DNA of 45,754 nt from an uncultured Alphaproteobacteria bacterium (GCA_902527525.1 CABZOW010000006.1:1-45754); one strand, 5' to 3'; counted from the stretch's first letter, positions 1 through 9,490 are shown. Numbers and translations are program-made. The notes: generated by a model from the sequence alone, not told the origin.

Positions 1-697
1 ATATCTCGATTTGATTATTTTCTATGCTATAAACAAATTTATCAAAATTAGTCTTGCTTTTTTCAGAATTATTTAAAATTACTCTTTCACCATTTTTAAA
101 AATGATATTATAATTTTTATTCTCTATCTCTATTTTTGCTTCTCTTGAATTTATAAATTGTCCATTTTCATATACTATTGCTTTAACATCATAAAACTTA
201 TTATCTATAAGTTTATCAAAAAAAATACTTACCTCTTGTTCAATATGAAATTGATTTGATGTTGGTAAACCTAGTTTTAAATTGTTCCTTATTTCTAATT
301 CCTGTACCTTATATTTTTGATAAAGATTAATAGAGAATATTTCTTTATTCATAAAATAGAAAATCGAAACACCAAATAGTATAATTGAAAATAATATAAA
401 ATTATCTCTTATAGAAAAATATTGTTTTAAAATAAATATCTCGTTGCTACTATTAAATTTAAAATTTAAAAAAAAACTAGCAATAATAAGCAAAAAAGGC
501 ATCAAGGGACCTATAAAACTTGGCAATACTAATATTGTAGTTTTAATTATTTCAAATATCTGACTCGTTATTGATTGCTGTAACTCCAGAATTCTTAAAA
601 TTTGAGAAAGCCATATTAGTCCTATAAAAATTATAATGTTTATTAAAATATATTTTAAATAAGTAAAAATTATGTATGATCTTATTCCTCCTAACAT
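1..697 (-). CDS. lptF: LPS export ABC transporter permease LptF (YjgP/YjgQ family), 3' part cut by window start
   Basis: This frame is open from the window edge to an ATG at 697 (about 232 codons); it is missing from the ORF track because the stop lies outside. The translation starts with a membrane segment, continues with the motif GLIWLSQILRILELQQS and a second hydrophobic stretch (ILVLPSFIGPLMPFLLII), then a third, and then enters a soluble beta-rich region (FKNGERVILNN). That is the N-terminal layout of LptF/LptG permeases, the inner-membrane part of the LptBFG complex that extracts LPS. Divergence from pepA matches the common lptF/pepA arrangement. A GGAGG lies just inside the frame (686-692), but no ordinary start codon follows it in frame, so the ATG at 697, preceded only by a weak GAG, is used. 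The 5' end overlaps pepA by 26 bp. LptG may follow outside the window. Confidence 0.8.
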   Translation of the reverse strand, partial: MLGGIRSYIIFTYLKYILINIIIFIGLIWLSQILRILELQQSITSQIFEIIKTTILVLPSFIGPLMPFLLIIASFFLNFKFNSSNEIFILKQYFSIRDNFILFSIILFGVSIFYFMNKEIFSINLYQKYKVQELEIRNNLKLGLPTSNQFHIEQEVSIFFDKLIDNKFYDVKAIVYENGQFINSREAKIEIENKNYNIIFKNGERVILNNSEKSKTNFDKFVYSIENNQIEI

Positions 698-2075
698 GCA
701 AGCTCAATTTAACTCAATAAATAAACCTAATCAAAGTATAAAATTAAATGTAAATTTAAGTTCAAATATATCTGATAGAAAAGGTTTAAGTGAATACTCA
801 TACAATAAGTTAGTAATTTTTAGATATTCATTGAATATTGAAAATACTTATTACATTTTAAATATTTTTTCAGCTAATTCATCCGATAATCATTTCAATA
901 AAACTATATTAGGTTCTTTCATCTATGATAATTCAATTAAATATTCAATTTCTCAGATTACTATAAACGCTAATAAGAAAAAAGATTTAGATCCATTGGT
1001 ATTTGGGTTTTTGCAGAAAGATTTTATTTACTCTATTTACAAAAGAAATTCAAAAATAAAAAAATATAAAACTAGCTTTAAACTTCCTACTTATTATTTA
1101 AGTTTATTAAACTCTATTAATTTCTTAAAAGAGTTAGTCTCAGAGCCCAGTAATATAATTTATCCAAAATCATTTACTAAAAGAACAAATAATCAAATAA
1201 ATAAGAAGAATGTTACTGTATCTACGCTCAATAAAAATAAAATTTCTAAAATTGGTTTAAATTTATTATTAGCCGTTAGTCAAGGTAGTAAAAGAGAACC
1301 AATGGTAATGGAATTTGTGAAGAAAAATACAAAAAAAAATATTGATATTTTATTTGTTGGTAAGGGTGTTTGTTTTGATAGTGGAGGAATATCTATTAAA
1401 CCAAGCGGTGGTATGGAGGATATGAAATGGGATATGGCTGGCGCAGCTGTTGTTACTTCAATTATTAAACATTTAAGTAATATTAATACAAATTTTTCAT
1501 ATGCAGGTATCGTTGGACTTGTTGAAAATATGCCAAGTGGAAATGCCTATAAACCTGGAGATATTCTTAAATCTTACAAAGGAATAAATGTTGAAGTTTT
1601 GAATACAGATGCTGAGGGTAGACTTGTGTTGGCTGACATAATTACTTACGGTTGTGAAAAATATAAGCCTAAAATTGTAATTGATTTTGCAACTTTAACT
1701 GGAGCAATCATGGTAGCTTTGGGACAACATTATGCTGGATTATTTTGTAATGATGATACTCTTGCCGATACACTTTATAAATCTGGACAAGATACTAACG
1801 AAAAGGTTTGGAGAATGCCTTTGCATGATGATTTCGATAAAGAACTCAATTCACCATTTGTGGATTTAAAAAATATCGGAGCTGGTAGATATGGGGGATC
1901 AGTAACAGCAGCTCAATTTTTACAAAGGTTTGTTCCTAAAGATACAAAATGGGCACATTTAGACATTGCAGGAACCACATGGAAAAATAGTGGAGATATT
2001 ATGAACAATAAAGGCTCCACTGGTTTCGGCTTGACATTAATCGCTGATTTTATAAATAAATATTTCAAAAACTAG
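672..2075 (+). CDS. pepA: leucyl aminopeptidase PepA (M17 family)
   Basis: A cytosolic dimetal aminopeptidase that removes N-terminal residues from peptides. The catalytic C-terminal domain is clear: [11 protein letters not shown] near residues 229-240 carries the metal-binding Lys and Asp, and [12 protein letters not shown] near 311-322 is the family signature with further metal ligands and the catalytic Arg. The N-terminal domain (residues 1-160) is poorly conserved and short, so the protein is 467 aa compared with roughly 490-500 for relatives. The start is uncertain: ATG 672 has only weak upstream A-rich sequence and overlaps lptF; ATG 696 (Met9) is an alternative and fits the usual N-terminus slightly better. 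Ndk follows after 8 bp with its own ribosome binding site. In many alphaproteobacteria holC lies between pepA and ndk; it is absent here. Confidence 0.93.
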   Translation: MYDLIPPNMQAQFNSINKPNQSIKLNVNLSSNISDRKGLSEYSYNKLVIFRYSLNIENTYYILNIFSANSSDNHFNKTILGSFIYDNSIKYSISQITINANKKKDLDPLVFGFLQKDFIYSIYKRNSKIKKYKTSFKLPTYYLSLLNSINFLKELVSEPSNIIYPKSFTKRTNNQINKKNVTVSTLNKNKISKIGLNLLLAVSQGSKREPMVMEFVKKNTKKNIDILFVGKGVCFDSGGISIKPSGGMEDMKWDMAGAAVVTSIIKHLSNINTNFSYAGIVGLVENMPSGNAYKPGDILKSYKGINVEVLNTDAEGRLVLADIITYGCEKYKPKIVIDFATLTGAIMVALGQHYAGLFCNDDTLADTLYKSGQDTNEKVWRMPLHDDFDKELNSPFVDLKNIGAGRYGGSVTAAQFLQRFVPKDTKWAHLDIAGTTWKNSGDIMNNKGSTGFGLTLIADFINKYFKN

Positions 2076-2083
2076 GAGCTAAT

Positions 2084-2497
2084 ATGCAAAAAACATTTTC
2101 AATAATAAAACCTGATGCAGTAAAGAGAAATCTTATTGGACATATAAACCAAATTATTGAAAGTTCAGATTTAAAAATATTGGCTTCAAAAAAAATGTAT
2201 CTAACTAAAAAACAAGCAGAGATATTTTATGAAGTACATAATGAAAGACCTTTTTTTAATAGTTTAGTTGAATATATGACATCTGGTCCTGTTCAAGTAC
2301 AAGTTCTAGAGGGAGATGATGCTGTAGCTAAATATCGTAAAATAATGGGTGCTACTAACCCTGAAGAAGCCGATAATGGCACTATTAGGAAATTATATGC
2401 TGAGTCTATTGAAGCGAATTCTGTGCATGGAAGTGACTCTGAGGAAAATGCAAAAATTGAAATAAGTTTCTTTTTTTCTGGGTCTGAATTAGCCTAG
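2084..2497 (+). CDS. ndk: nucleoside diphosphate kinase
   Basis: Transfers the gamma phosphate of ATP to NDPs through a phosphohistidine intermediate, balancing NTP and dNTP pools. The start [13 protein letters not shown] and the active-site segment NSVHGSD near residue 115 (the phosphorylated His) are diagnostic, and 137 aa is within a few residues of the usual 140. The start is well supported by AGGAGC seven bases or so upstream of the ATG. The 3' end overlaps the convergent purN by 9 bp, leaving no room for a terminator between them. Confidence 0.97.
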   Translation: MQKTFSIIKPDAVKRNLIGHINQIIESSDLKILASKKMYLTKKQAEIFYEVHNERPFFNSLVEYMTSGPVQVQVLEGDDAVAKYRKIMGATNPEEADNGTIRKLYAESIEANSVHGSDSEENAKIEISFFFSGSELA

Positions 2498-3034
2498 CAA
2501 ATAATCTGTTAACTGCTTATATACATATTCATGCTCTAAGCTTTTGTGTCTATGCAAGAGTTCCTCTTCATCTTTAGTATTAATCTTTCTAAATTTATTG
2601 GAGATGGTCATACCTTCATCTAATTGATTAGAAACTTTATGAATGGTAAAACCATAGTTTCTTTCATTATTTATCAACATTCTTTTCTGTGTCATTAGAC
2701 CCTTATAAGTGGGTAGAATAGAAGGGTGTAAATTGATAACATCAAAATAATCAATAATACTTTTCTCTATAATTTTCATGTATCCTACTGAAAAAATAAT
2801 ATCTGTATCAAAAAAATTTTTTTTTTGTAATTTTCTTTGATATTCTATCATCAAAATACTCTTATAAAATTTATTTACGTAAGATTTAATTTTTGATGGT
2901 ATTTGATTATTACTGGCTATAGTAACTACTTCAAAATCTTTATTTATTAAATTTTTTTCTAATATTTTTAGTAGGTTAGAACCACCTCCAGATATTAAAA
3001 AAGAAATTTTTTTATAACTATGTAATTTCACCAA
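2489..3034 (-). CDS. purN: phosphoribosylglycinamide formyltransferase PurN
   Basis: Third step of de novo purine synthesis, formylating GAR with 10-formyl-THF. The frame shows the N-terminal [12 protein letters not shown] phosphate-binding segment, the catalytic NLHPSILP motif (Asn and His), and LDEGMTI carrying the catalytic Asp. At 181 aa it is slightly short of the usual 190-215. The start is TTG at 3034 or GTG at 3031; both overlap the end of purM by about 15 bp, the usual purM-purN coupling. FLISGGGSN replaces the more common VLISGRGSN, a conservative variation. Confidence 0.92.
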   Translation of the reverse strand: MVKLHSYKKISFLISGGGSNLLKILEKNLINKDFEVVTIASNNQIPSKIKSYVNKFYKSILMIEYQRKLQKKNFFDTDIIFSVGYMKIIEKSIIDYFDVINLHPSILPTYKGLMTQKRMLINNERNYGFTIHKVSNQLDEGMTISNKFRKINTKDEEELLHRHKSLEHEYVYKQLTDYLLG

Positions 3035-3968
3035 TTAGATTGAATAAATTCCTTTTAATAAATCTATTATAATATTTTCTATCTATTATGATTATCATAC
3101 CTATTCCACAATTAAATATTTCCATTAGTTCGATATCAGTAATATTAATATTATCTTTTATAAAATCATATTCTCTGGGTAGAGATTTAATATTCAAATC
3201 AAATTTCGTTCCTATAGGAATACTCCTTTTAAAATTTGAATAAATACCACCGCCAGTTATGTGAGAAAGAGTTTTAATATACTTTAAATCATTATTACTA
3301 ATTAATTGATGATATAGGCGAGTTGGTTTCATTAATATATATGATAGTTTTTTTTTATTAAATATTGCTCTTTTTATATTAATTTTATTTTTTTTAATAA
3401 TATCTCTAATAAGAGAATATCCATTTGAGTGAAAACCATTTGATTTAATTCCAAATATAAGATCTCCTTTTGAAATTTTTAAAATTTTATGTTTTCCCTT
3501 AATGCCTATTAAAAATCCTGCAATATCAAAATGATTCCCTCTATATAATGAGGGCATTTCTGCAGTTTCACCACCAATAAGTGAACAATCAATTTTCTTA
3601 CATGCACTAGTAATACTTTTTAAGATCCGAGTGTATTGTTTTGAATTAACTGAATTACAAGCAAAATAGTCTAAGAAAAAGAGTGGTTTCGCTTTGTTGC
3701 ACAATAAGTCATTTGAACACATTCCAACTAAGTCTTGTCCTATTCCTTTATATTCATTTAGCTCTGCTGCTAATATTGCTTTAGTACCAACACCATCTGT
3801 TGTTGCGCATAATGTAATGTCTTTACTGACCTTATATTCTGCACTAAAACCTAGCTTGTTTCCTAAAACTTTATCATTGTGAGAACTTTTTATAAACTTC
3901 AAAGCCTGACCAATAAGTTTGTCAGTTTTTATTACATCAACACCCGATTTTTTGTATAGTTTGCTCAA
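3018..3968 (-). CDS. purM: phosphoribosylformylglycinamidine cyclo-ligase (AIR synthetase) PurM
   Basis: Fifth step of purine synthesis: ATP-dependent ring closure of FGAM to AIR. The N-terminal YKKSGVDVIKTDKLI, the segment TTDGVGTKAILAAEL, DLVGMCSNDLLC and LIGGETAEMPSLY are the PurM signature blocks, and HITGGGIYSN lies in the C-terminal domain. At 316 aa it is somewhat shorter than the usual 330-350, ending right after LIGEIT, which is the normal terminus. The start is TTG at 3968, needed to keep the conserved N-terminus. It shares one base with the ATG of the divergent gene at 3968, so there is no intergenic promoter region. Confidence 0.95.
   Translation of the reverse strand: MSKLYKKSGVDVIKTDKLIGQALKFIKSSHNDKVLGNKLGFSAEYKVSKDITLCATTDGVGTKAILAAELNEYKGIGQDLVGMCSNDLLCNKAKPLFFLDYFACNSVNSKQYTRILKSITSACKKIDCSLIGGETAEMPSLYRGNHFDIAGFLIGIKGKHKILKISKGDLIFGIKSNGFHSNGYSLIRDIIKKNKINIKRAIFNKKKLSYILMKPTRLYHQLISNNDLKYIKTLSHITGGGIYSNFKRSIPIGTKFDLNIKSLPREYDFIKDNINITDIELMEIFNCGIGMIIIIDRKYYNRFIKRNLFNLIGEIT
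3955..3960 (+). promoter_or_regulatory. possible -10 element for the 3968 gene
   Basis: TATAGT ends seven bases before the ATG at 3968, so the predicted transcript would begin at or within a base of the start codon. The element lies inside the 5' coding part of purM. I see no convincing -35. Confidence 0.35.
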
Positions 3969-4603
3969 TGAAATATTTATGTCTAATTAGTTTTTTCTTT
4001 ATATTTTATTTGAAAAATTTACCAGCTTATCAAGAAATTACTATTCAAAAAGATAGAGAACTTCAAAATTATCAGGATCTACTTGAGAGAATAAATAATT
4101 CAATTTCGGAGAGGGATGTTATCTCCTCAATAGAAAAAAATATTTATAATATTATCTTCAGCAGTAATCAAATATCTCTAAATATCGATGTAGATAATTT
4201 ATCTAGAGATTTATATTCTAAAAAAATTGAACATAGTTTATTTCTACTAAATTGCACTATTAAAAACAGTTTTTTTAAATTTAATAATAAATTTGAAAAC
4301 TGCCCAAATTTTATAATTAAAGATTATGACAATAATTCATATGTTTATTTAAATTATAAAAATAATTATTTTCGACTAGTAAAATTTTCTAAAAATATAA
4401 GCTTAAAATTATTATGGATTGAACTTTTGCAGAAAAATGAAACCTCCTATCAATTATCTATCGATATATCAAATTATGATAAATTAAAATACTTTACTGG
4501 ATTAGAACCAAAGATATTATCTTATAGACAAAATAAAATAATATTAGATTATGAAAACTTTTATGATTTCAAACAAATTAATTTCTTAATTAACTTCTTT
4601 TAG
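3968..4603 (+). CDS. exported protein of unknown function (211 aa) between purM and hda
   Basis: I do not recognise this sequence. It begins with a signal-peptide-like stretch (MKYLCLISFFFIFYLKNLPAYQ), with probable cleavage near residue 20, followed by an Asn/Lys/Ile-rich soluble region with no clear catalytic motif. Reading is open and the stop TAG overlaps the GTG start of the next gene by one base, so it is probably translated together with the Hda-like gene and aspS. Position between purM and hda is where many proteobacteria carry a DUF2066 protein, and this could be a short, diverged member; that is inference from position only. The ATG shares a base with the purM start on the other strand. 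Confidence 0.6.
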   Translation: MKYLCLISFFFIFYLKNLPAYQEITIQKDRELQNYQDLLERINNSISERDVISSIEKNIYNIIFSSNQISLNIDVDNLSRDLYSKKIEHSLFLLNCTIKNSFFKFNNKFENCPNFIIKDYDNNSYVYLNYKNNYFRLVKFSKNISLKLLWIELLQKNETSYQLSIDISNYDKLKYFTGLEPKILSYRQNKIILDYENFYDFKQINFLINFF

Positions 4604-5223
4604 TGCAAACATTTTTAAATTTAGATAAACCTGATAATGAAATTATATACTCATTAGAGAACAAAATGGTGATTCAATCACTTGAAAAAAGAATTAAATA
4701 CTTAATAATTTATGGATCAAATAAATCTGGAAAAACTACTATAGCAAAAAAGTTCTCCGCTAATTATAATATTGATTTAATTTATAATATCCCCAATGAC
4801 CTAATTTTAAATAAAGAAACTTATTTAGATTTAAATATTCTACCTACCCAAGATGAAAATTTTTTTCATTTCTTGCAGCATTTTATTTCAAATAATATTC
4901 CACTAACTATATTCACCTCTGAAAATTCTATTGAAAAATTAAATGATGAATTTTCCTTGCCAGATGTAGTATCAAGGTTGAAGCAATTCACTTTATGCAA
5001 TATTCATAACCCCAGCAAAGATCTTCTAATAAAATTAATTAATAAATATTTATCTTTAAAATCTATTAGTGTATCTGAAAAGATTATTATTGAAGTAATG
5101 AACCACATTGAAAGAACATACTTGTCAGCTTTTGAAGCTGCAAATACCATTAATAATTTGCTTTATGAGAATAACCATAATATTAATTTGTCACTAATTA
5201 GGAAGCACTATGAACGTTTATAG
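4603..5223 (+). CDS. hda: DnaA-related regulatory inactivator (Hda/HdaA-like) AAA+ protein
   Basis: Hda with the sliding clamp stimulates ATP hydrolysis by DnaA and so prevents re-initiation of replication. Residues 33-50 hold a P-loop (YGSNKSGKTTIAKKF). LPDVVSRLKQFTLCNI near residue 125 matches the DnaA/Hda SRL block, and HIERTYLSAFEAANTINNLL near the C-terminus matches the sensor II region. The N-terminal QTFLNLD could be the clamp-binding peptide. The Walker B region is weak: LDLNILPTQDEN lacks a clear DD/DE pair. The GTG start overlaps the previous stop by one base and the 3' end overlaps aspS by 14 bp. A length of 206 aa suits Hda and not full DnaA. Confidence 0.78.
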   Translation: MQTFLNLDKPDNEIIYSLENKMVIQSLEKRIKYLIIYGSNKSGKTTIAKKFSANYNIDLIYNIPNDLILNKETYLDLNILPTQDENFFHFLQHFISNNIPLTIFTSENSIEKLNDEFSLPDVVSRLKQFTLCNIHNPSKDLLIKLINKYLSLKSISVSEKIIIEVMNHIERTYLSAFEAANTINNLLYENNHNINLSLIRKHYERL

Positions 5224-6985
5224 AGATCATTATTTAAAAGATATTAATAAAGAATTAGTAGATGAAAAAATCACTGTATCTGGTTGGGTTAATAGATCAA
5301 GGGATCATGGCAACTTATTATTTATAGATTTAAGGGACTCGACATCACTCCTACAATGTGTTGTAGATAATTCATCAGAAAATTTTAATGAGTTATCAAA
5401 AATTAAAAATGAAGATGTTATAAAAATACATGGGCAAATAACAAAAAGAAGTGAAGAAACTATAAACTCAAATTTAGAGTCAGGAGAGGTTGAGCTAAAA
5501 ATAGAAAATTTTGAAATACTAAGCAAGTGTTCTAAAACACTCCCACTTGAGGTGAATTCAGATAATGATTATGGAGAGGAAGTAAGATTAAAATATCGTT
5601 ATTTAGATCTCAGAAGATCTAAGATGCAGCAGAATATTAAACTTAGAAATAATATTATAAATTTTGTAAGAGGGTTTATGAGTAACGAGGGATTTATGGA
5701 ATTAGCTACACCAATTCTAACAGCCCCCTCTCCAGAGGGTGCAAGAGATTACCTTGTACCATCAAGAATACATAAAGGATCTTTTTACGCATTACCCCAA
5801 GCTCCCCAACAATTTAAGCAGCTTTACATGGCTTCAGGTGTAGATAAATATTTTCAAATAGCTCCTTGCTTCAGGGACGAGGATAGTAGGGCTGATAGGT
5901 CACCAGGCGAATTTTATCAAATTGATATGGAAATGAGCTTTGCTACACAAGAAGATATTTTAGATGTTATTAGTCGCTTATTGTTTGAGACTTTTAATAA
6001 ATTTAAATCTAAAGATAAATGTATAAATAAACTACCATTTCCAACCTTTACTTACAGAGACAGCATTGTGAATTTTGGATGTGACAAACCAGATTTAAGA
6101 AACCCATTAAGACTTACAAATGTGACAAGGTATTTCGAGGGATCTGGTCTTCAAATTTTTGAAAATTTAATTAAAAAAGGAGCCATAGTTAATTGTATTC
6201 AAGCTATTAAGTCCGAGGGTAAGCCAAGAAGTTTTTATGATAATTTAAATGAATGGGCGCAAGAACAAGGAAAAAAAGGTTTGGGATATATAAACTTTGA
6301 AAATTTATCACCTAAAGGTCCTTTAGCTAAGAATTTTAATCAAGAAAAATTAAATCAAATGATTAAAGACAATAATTTTAACCAAAAGGATGGCTTATTC
6401 TTTGTATGTGATTTACCTGAAGAATCATACGATTTCTCATCGAAGGTTATTGCAAAAGTAGGAGAAGATTTAAACTTATTAGATAAAAATAAATATGAGT
6501 TTTGCTGGATTGTCGATTACCCTATGTACGAAAAGGATGCTTTAACAGGCAAGATTGATTTTAGTCATAATCCATTTTCAATGCCTCAAGGAGGAATGGA
6601 TAAGTTAATAAAAGAAGATCCCTTAAATGTTTTAGCTTATCAATATGACATTGTTTGCAATGGTATAGAACTATCCTCAGGAGCCATAAGAAACCATAGA
6701 CCTGACATTATGAAAAAAGCTTTTGAAATCGCCGGATATGGTGAGAGTGAGATAAAAACAAAATTTAGTGCTTTATTTGAGGCTTTCCATTATGGAGTCC
6801 CACCACATGGAGGCTGCGCACCTGGATTAGATAGAATAATAATGTTGCTTAGTGATAATGAAAATATAAGAGAGGTTATAGCTTTTCCATTTAATCAAAA
6901 AGCCCAGGATTTAATGATGAATGCACCAGTTAGAATTGAAAGTAAACAATTAAAAGAATTAAATTTAAAAAAATTTAGCGACTAG
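5210..6985 (+). CDS. aspS: aspartyl-tRNA synthetase (bacterial type, probably non-discriminating)
   Basis: Class II synthetase charging tRNA-Asp. Residues 1-110 form the anticodon-binding OB fold (VSGWVNRSRDHG). The catalytic domain has motif 2 around CFRDEDSRADRSPGEF (about residues 219-235) and motif 3 at GLDRIIMLL (about 537). At 591 aa it includes the bacterial GAD insertion. The His in RDHG (residue 33) is at the position where Pseudomonas non-discriminating AspRS has His and E. coli has Leu; together with gatCAB downstream this suggests it also charges tRNA-Asn. That specificity is inferred. The start ATG overlaps hda by 14 bp and the 3' end overlaps convergent topA by 11 bp. Confidence 0.96.
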   Translation: MNVYRDHYLKDINKELVDEKITVSGWVNRSRDHGNLLFIDLRDSTSLLQCVVDNSSENFNELSKIKNEDVIKIHGQITKRSEETINSNLESGEVELKIENFEILSKCSKTLPLEVNSDNDYGEEVRLKYRYLDLRRSKMQQNIKLRNNIINFVRGFMSNEGFMELATPILTAPSPEGARDYLVPSRIHKGSFYALPQAPQQFKQLYMASGVDKYFQIAPCFRDEDSRADRSPGEFYQIDMEMSFATQEDILDVISRLLFETFNKFKSKDKCINKLPFPTFTYRDSIVNFGCDKPDLRNPLRLTNVTRYFEGSGLQIFENLIKKGAIVNCIQAIKSEGKPRSFYDNLNEWAQEQGKKGLGYINFENLSPKGPLAKNFNQEKLNQMIKDNNFNQKDGLFFVCDLPEESYDFSSKVIAKVGEDLNLLDKNKYEFCWIVDYPMYEKDALTGKIDFSHNPFSMPQGGMDKLIKEDPLNVLAYQYDIVCNGIELSSGAIRNHRPDIMKKAFEIAGYGESEIKTKFSALFEAFHYGVPPHGGCAPGLDRIIMLLSDNENIREVIAFPFNQKAQDLMMNAPVRIESKQLKELNLKKFSD

Positions 6986-9488
6986 CTTTAAGTATCTTTT
7001 CAACATCTTCGATTGTTAAATTTTCACCATCGTACTCAGGTGGAATTTTGTAGTTCATTATTCCTATCTTAAAATAATATTTTCCAGATTTACCCCTATA
7101 AAGGTTAGCTCTTTGCTTTCTTCTTTTTAGAATACCTATTTCTCTAACTTTATTTGTTGGTTTATTTTTTTTAATATTAATTAATTCGACAGCTTGATCT
7201 AAACCAATTTCTAAAACGTCATATTTTCTTCCTAAAGATGCATAAATATCTTGGTATTTAACATACGGACCATATGCACCTATGTTTGCTATTACTGGAT
7301 CTTCGCTATCTGGAAAATTTCCAAGGGTGATAGGTAGTTTAATTAACTGACTGGCAATATTCATACCTATTGTATTTTGATCATAACTCTTTGGAAGAGT
7401 TACCCTTTTAGGCTTATCTTCATCTATTTCTTTTCCCAACTGGAGATAATAACCATAAGGACCTAAATGAACTGTTATCTCTTTTCTGGAGTCAGCATCT
7501 ATTCCTAAAGCTCTTGGAAAAGTTATAATTTCATCACCTTCGCGATTTTTAGGGTTAACTTCTTTTACAAAGGCACCTATTGAAATTGTAAATTTACATT
7601 CTGGATAGTTAGAACATCCAATAAATCCGCCCATTTTTCCTACTTTAACACCTAGGCTACCATCACAATTTTCAGTATTAGCCCAAGATGAACATTTGAT
7701 ATCAATGTCTCCACCAATTTTTCTAAAAATTACAGGAGATAGTTCATCATTTATTACTTCTATGACTTCTCTATTAGGCTTGCCCATTACTTGATTGATG
7801 AAAAATTCAAAATCTTTCCAAAAATTTAAAACTATATTTTTCCATTCAGCTTTATCTGCGGCAACATCATCAAGTTGATTTTCTAAATCAGCGGTAAACT
7901 TATATTCAAGAAATTTTTTGAAGTAGTTACATAAAAATACATTAACTACCCTACCACGATCATTAAGGATAAATGACTTCCCACTTTTTAAAACATAACC
8001 TCTATTAACAATGGTTTGGATTATAGATGCATATGTTGAAGGTCTTCCAATTTCTAGCTCTTCTAATTTTTTAACAAGACTAGCATCAGTGTATCTTGAT
8101 GGAGGAGAAGTAAATGACTCAAGTGCTTCAACATCATTTACAATATATTTATCATTTTCTTTTATATTATCTAATAATGAGATAATCTGCTCTTCATCTT
8201 CTTCTTGAAGATTATAAACTTTTTTATATCCATCAAAAATTAACTTACCAAGTGTAGCTTTTAAGGTTATATTTTTCTCTTCACAATCTATTTGAAGTGT
8301 ATTTTGGTTAGTTTCAGCACTTGTCATCTGAGAAGCTATTGTTCTTTTCCAAATTAAATCATAGAGTTTAAATTGTTCTTCATTTAAAAAGTCTTTGATA
8401 TTTTCCGGTTTTATAGAAATATCAGTTGGTCTTATTGCTTCGTGTGCTTCTTGAGCATTTTTTTTCCTAGACTTATACTCAACGGGCTTATTAGGTAAAT
8501 ACTTATCTCCGTAATCCTTTAAGATATTCTCTCTTAATGTATTAATCGAGTCTTTTGAAAGTGTTATACTGTCAGTTCTCATGTATGTAATAAGGGCTAT
8601 AGTTTCGTTGTTTATATCTATACCCATGTATAAACCTTGAGCGATAGTCATAGTTTGACTAGCACTAAAGTTTAATTGACTATTAGCAGTTTGTTGTAAA
8701 GTTGAAGTATTAAAGGGTGCCTTAGGTTTACGAGATATTGTTCTTTCATCAATTTTTCTAATGAAAAAACTATTTGATTTTAAATAATTTTTAGCATTAT
8801 CGGCTAAAGTTTCATTTTTAAAGAAAAGTTTATCAACTTTTTCACCTTCTAAACTAGAGATTGAAGTATCAAGTTTTGCGCCATTAATTTCCCCGTGAAC
8901 ATTTATTTTATAGAATTTCTCTGGTTCAAACTGTTCTATTTCAATTTCTTTTTCATAAATAAGTCTGACTGCTACTGATTGGACTCTTCCTGCCGATCGA
9001 CTCCCTGGCATTTTCCTCCAGAGCACAGGAGATAAACTGTATCCAGCTAAATAATCTAAACTTCTTCGAGCTAAATAAGCCGATACAAGATTATCATCTA
9101 CTTTTCTGGCTTCATCAAAGCTTTTTATTACTGCGTTTTTAGTAATTTCATTAAATGTAATTCTTTCAAATTTATTTTTATCTACTTTTTTTTCTAATGA
9201 CTTTACTAAGTGCCATGTTATTGCCTCACCTTCTCTGTCAGGGTCAGTGGCTAAATAAATTTTTTCATATCCCTCAGCTTTTTTTTCAATACCGTCGAGC
9301 ATTTTAAGTCCTGCTGCTGTCGTTTCCCAATTAAGTTCGACATCACTATAGTCTTCAGAAACTTTGACCCCATCTTTTTTAGCTAAATCTCTGAAATGAC
9401 CTACAGTTGCTATAACTTCAAAATCATTACCGAGATACTTATTAATTGTTTTGGCTTTAGCTGGAGATTCTACTACTAGTAAGTTCAT
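6975..9488 (-). CDS. topA: DNA topoisomerase I
   Basis: Type IA topoisomerase that relaxes negative supercoils. The N-terminal TOPRIM domain shows LLVVESPAKAKTINKYL and ATDPDREGEAITWHL; the active-site tyrosine is in ALITYMRTDS near residue 301; a four-Cys zinc finger lies near residues 598-632 (CSSWANTENC ... GCSNYPEC). The C-terminal part contains repeated G-x-Y-x-x-Y/K units (LGPYGYYLQLG, IGAYGPYVKY, GKSGKYYFKIG), typical for alphaproteobacterial TopA. Length 837 aa is normal. It sits 2 bp after plsY in a pyrB-plsY-topA run; dprA, which often lies between plsY and topA, is not present. Confidence 0.97.
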   Translation of the reverse strand: MNLLVVESPAKAKTINKYLGNDFEVIATVGHFRDLAKKDGVKVSEDYSDVELNWETTAAGLKMLDGIEKKAEGYEKIYLATDPDREGEAITWHLVKSLEKKVDKNKFERITFNEITKNAVIKSFDEARKVDDNLVSAYLARRSLDYLAGYSLSPVLWRKMPGSRSAGRVQSVAVRLIYEKEIEIEQFEPEKFYKINVHGEINGAKLDTSISSLEGEKVDKLFFKNETLADNAKNYLKSNSFFIRKIDERTISRKPKAPFNTSTLQQTANSQLNFSASQTMTIAQGLYMGIDINNETIALITYMRTDSITLSKDSINTLRENILKDYGDKYLPNKPVEYKSRKKNAQEAHEAIRPTDISIKPENIKDFLNEEQFKLYDLIWKRTIASQMTSAETNQNTLQIDCEEKNITLKATLGKLIFDGYKKVYNLQEEDEEQIISLLDNIKENDKYIVNDVEALESFTSPPSRYTDASLVKKLEELEIGRPSTYASIIQTIVNRGYVLKSGKSFILNDRGRVVNVFLCNYFKKFLEYKFTADLENQLDDVAADKAEWKNIVLNFWKDFEFFINQVMGKPNREVIEVINDELSPVIFRKIGGDIDIKCSSWANTENCDGSLGVKVGKMGGFIGCSNYPECKFTISIGAFVKEVNPKNREGDEIITFPRALGIDADSRKEITVHLGPYGYYLQLGKEIDEDKPKRVTLPKSYDQNTIGMNIASQLIKLPITLGNFPDSEDPVIANIGAYGPYVKYQDIYASLGRKYDVLEIGLDQAVELINIKKNKPTNKVREIGILKRRKQRANLYRGKSGKYYFKIGIMNYKIPPEYDGENLTIEDVEKILKASR

Positions 9489-9490
9489 AT

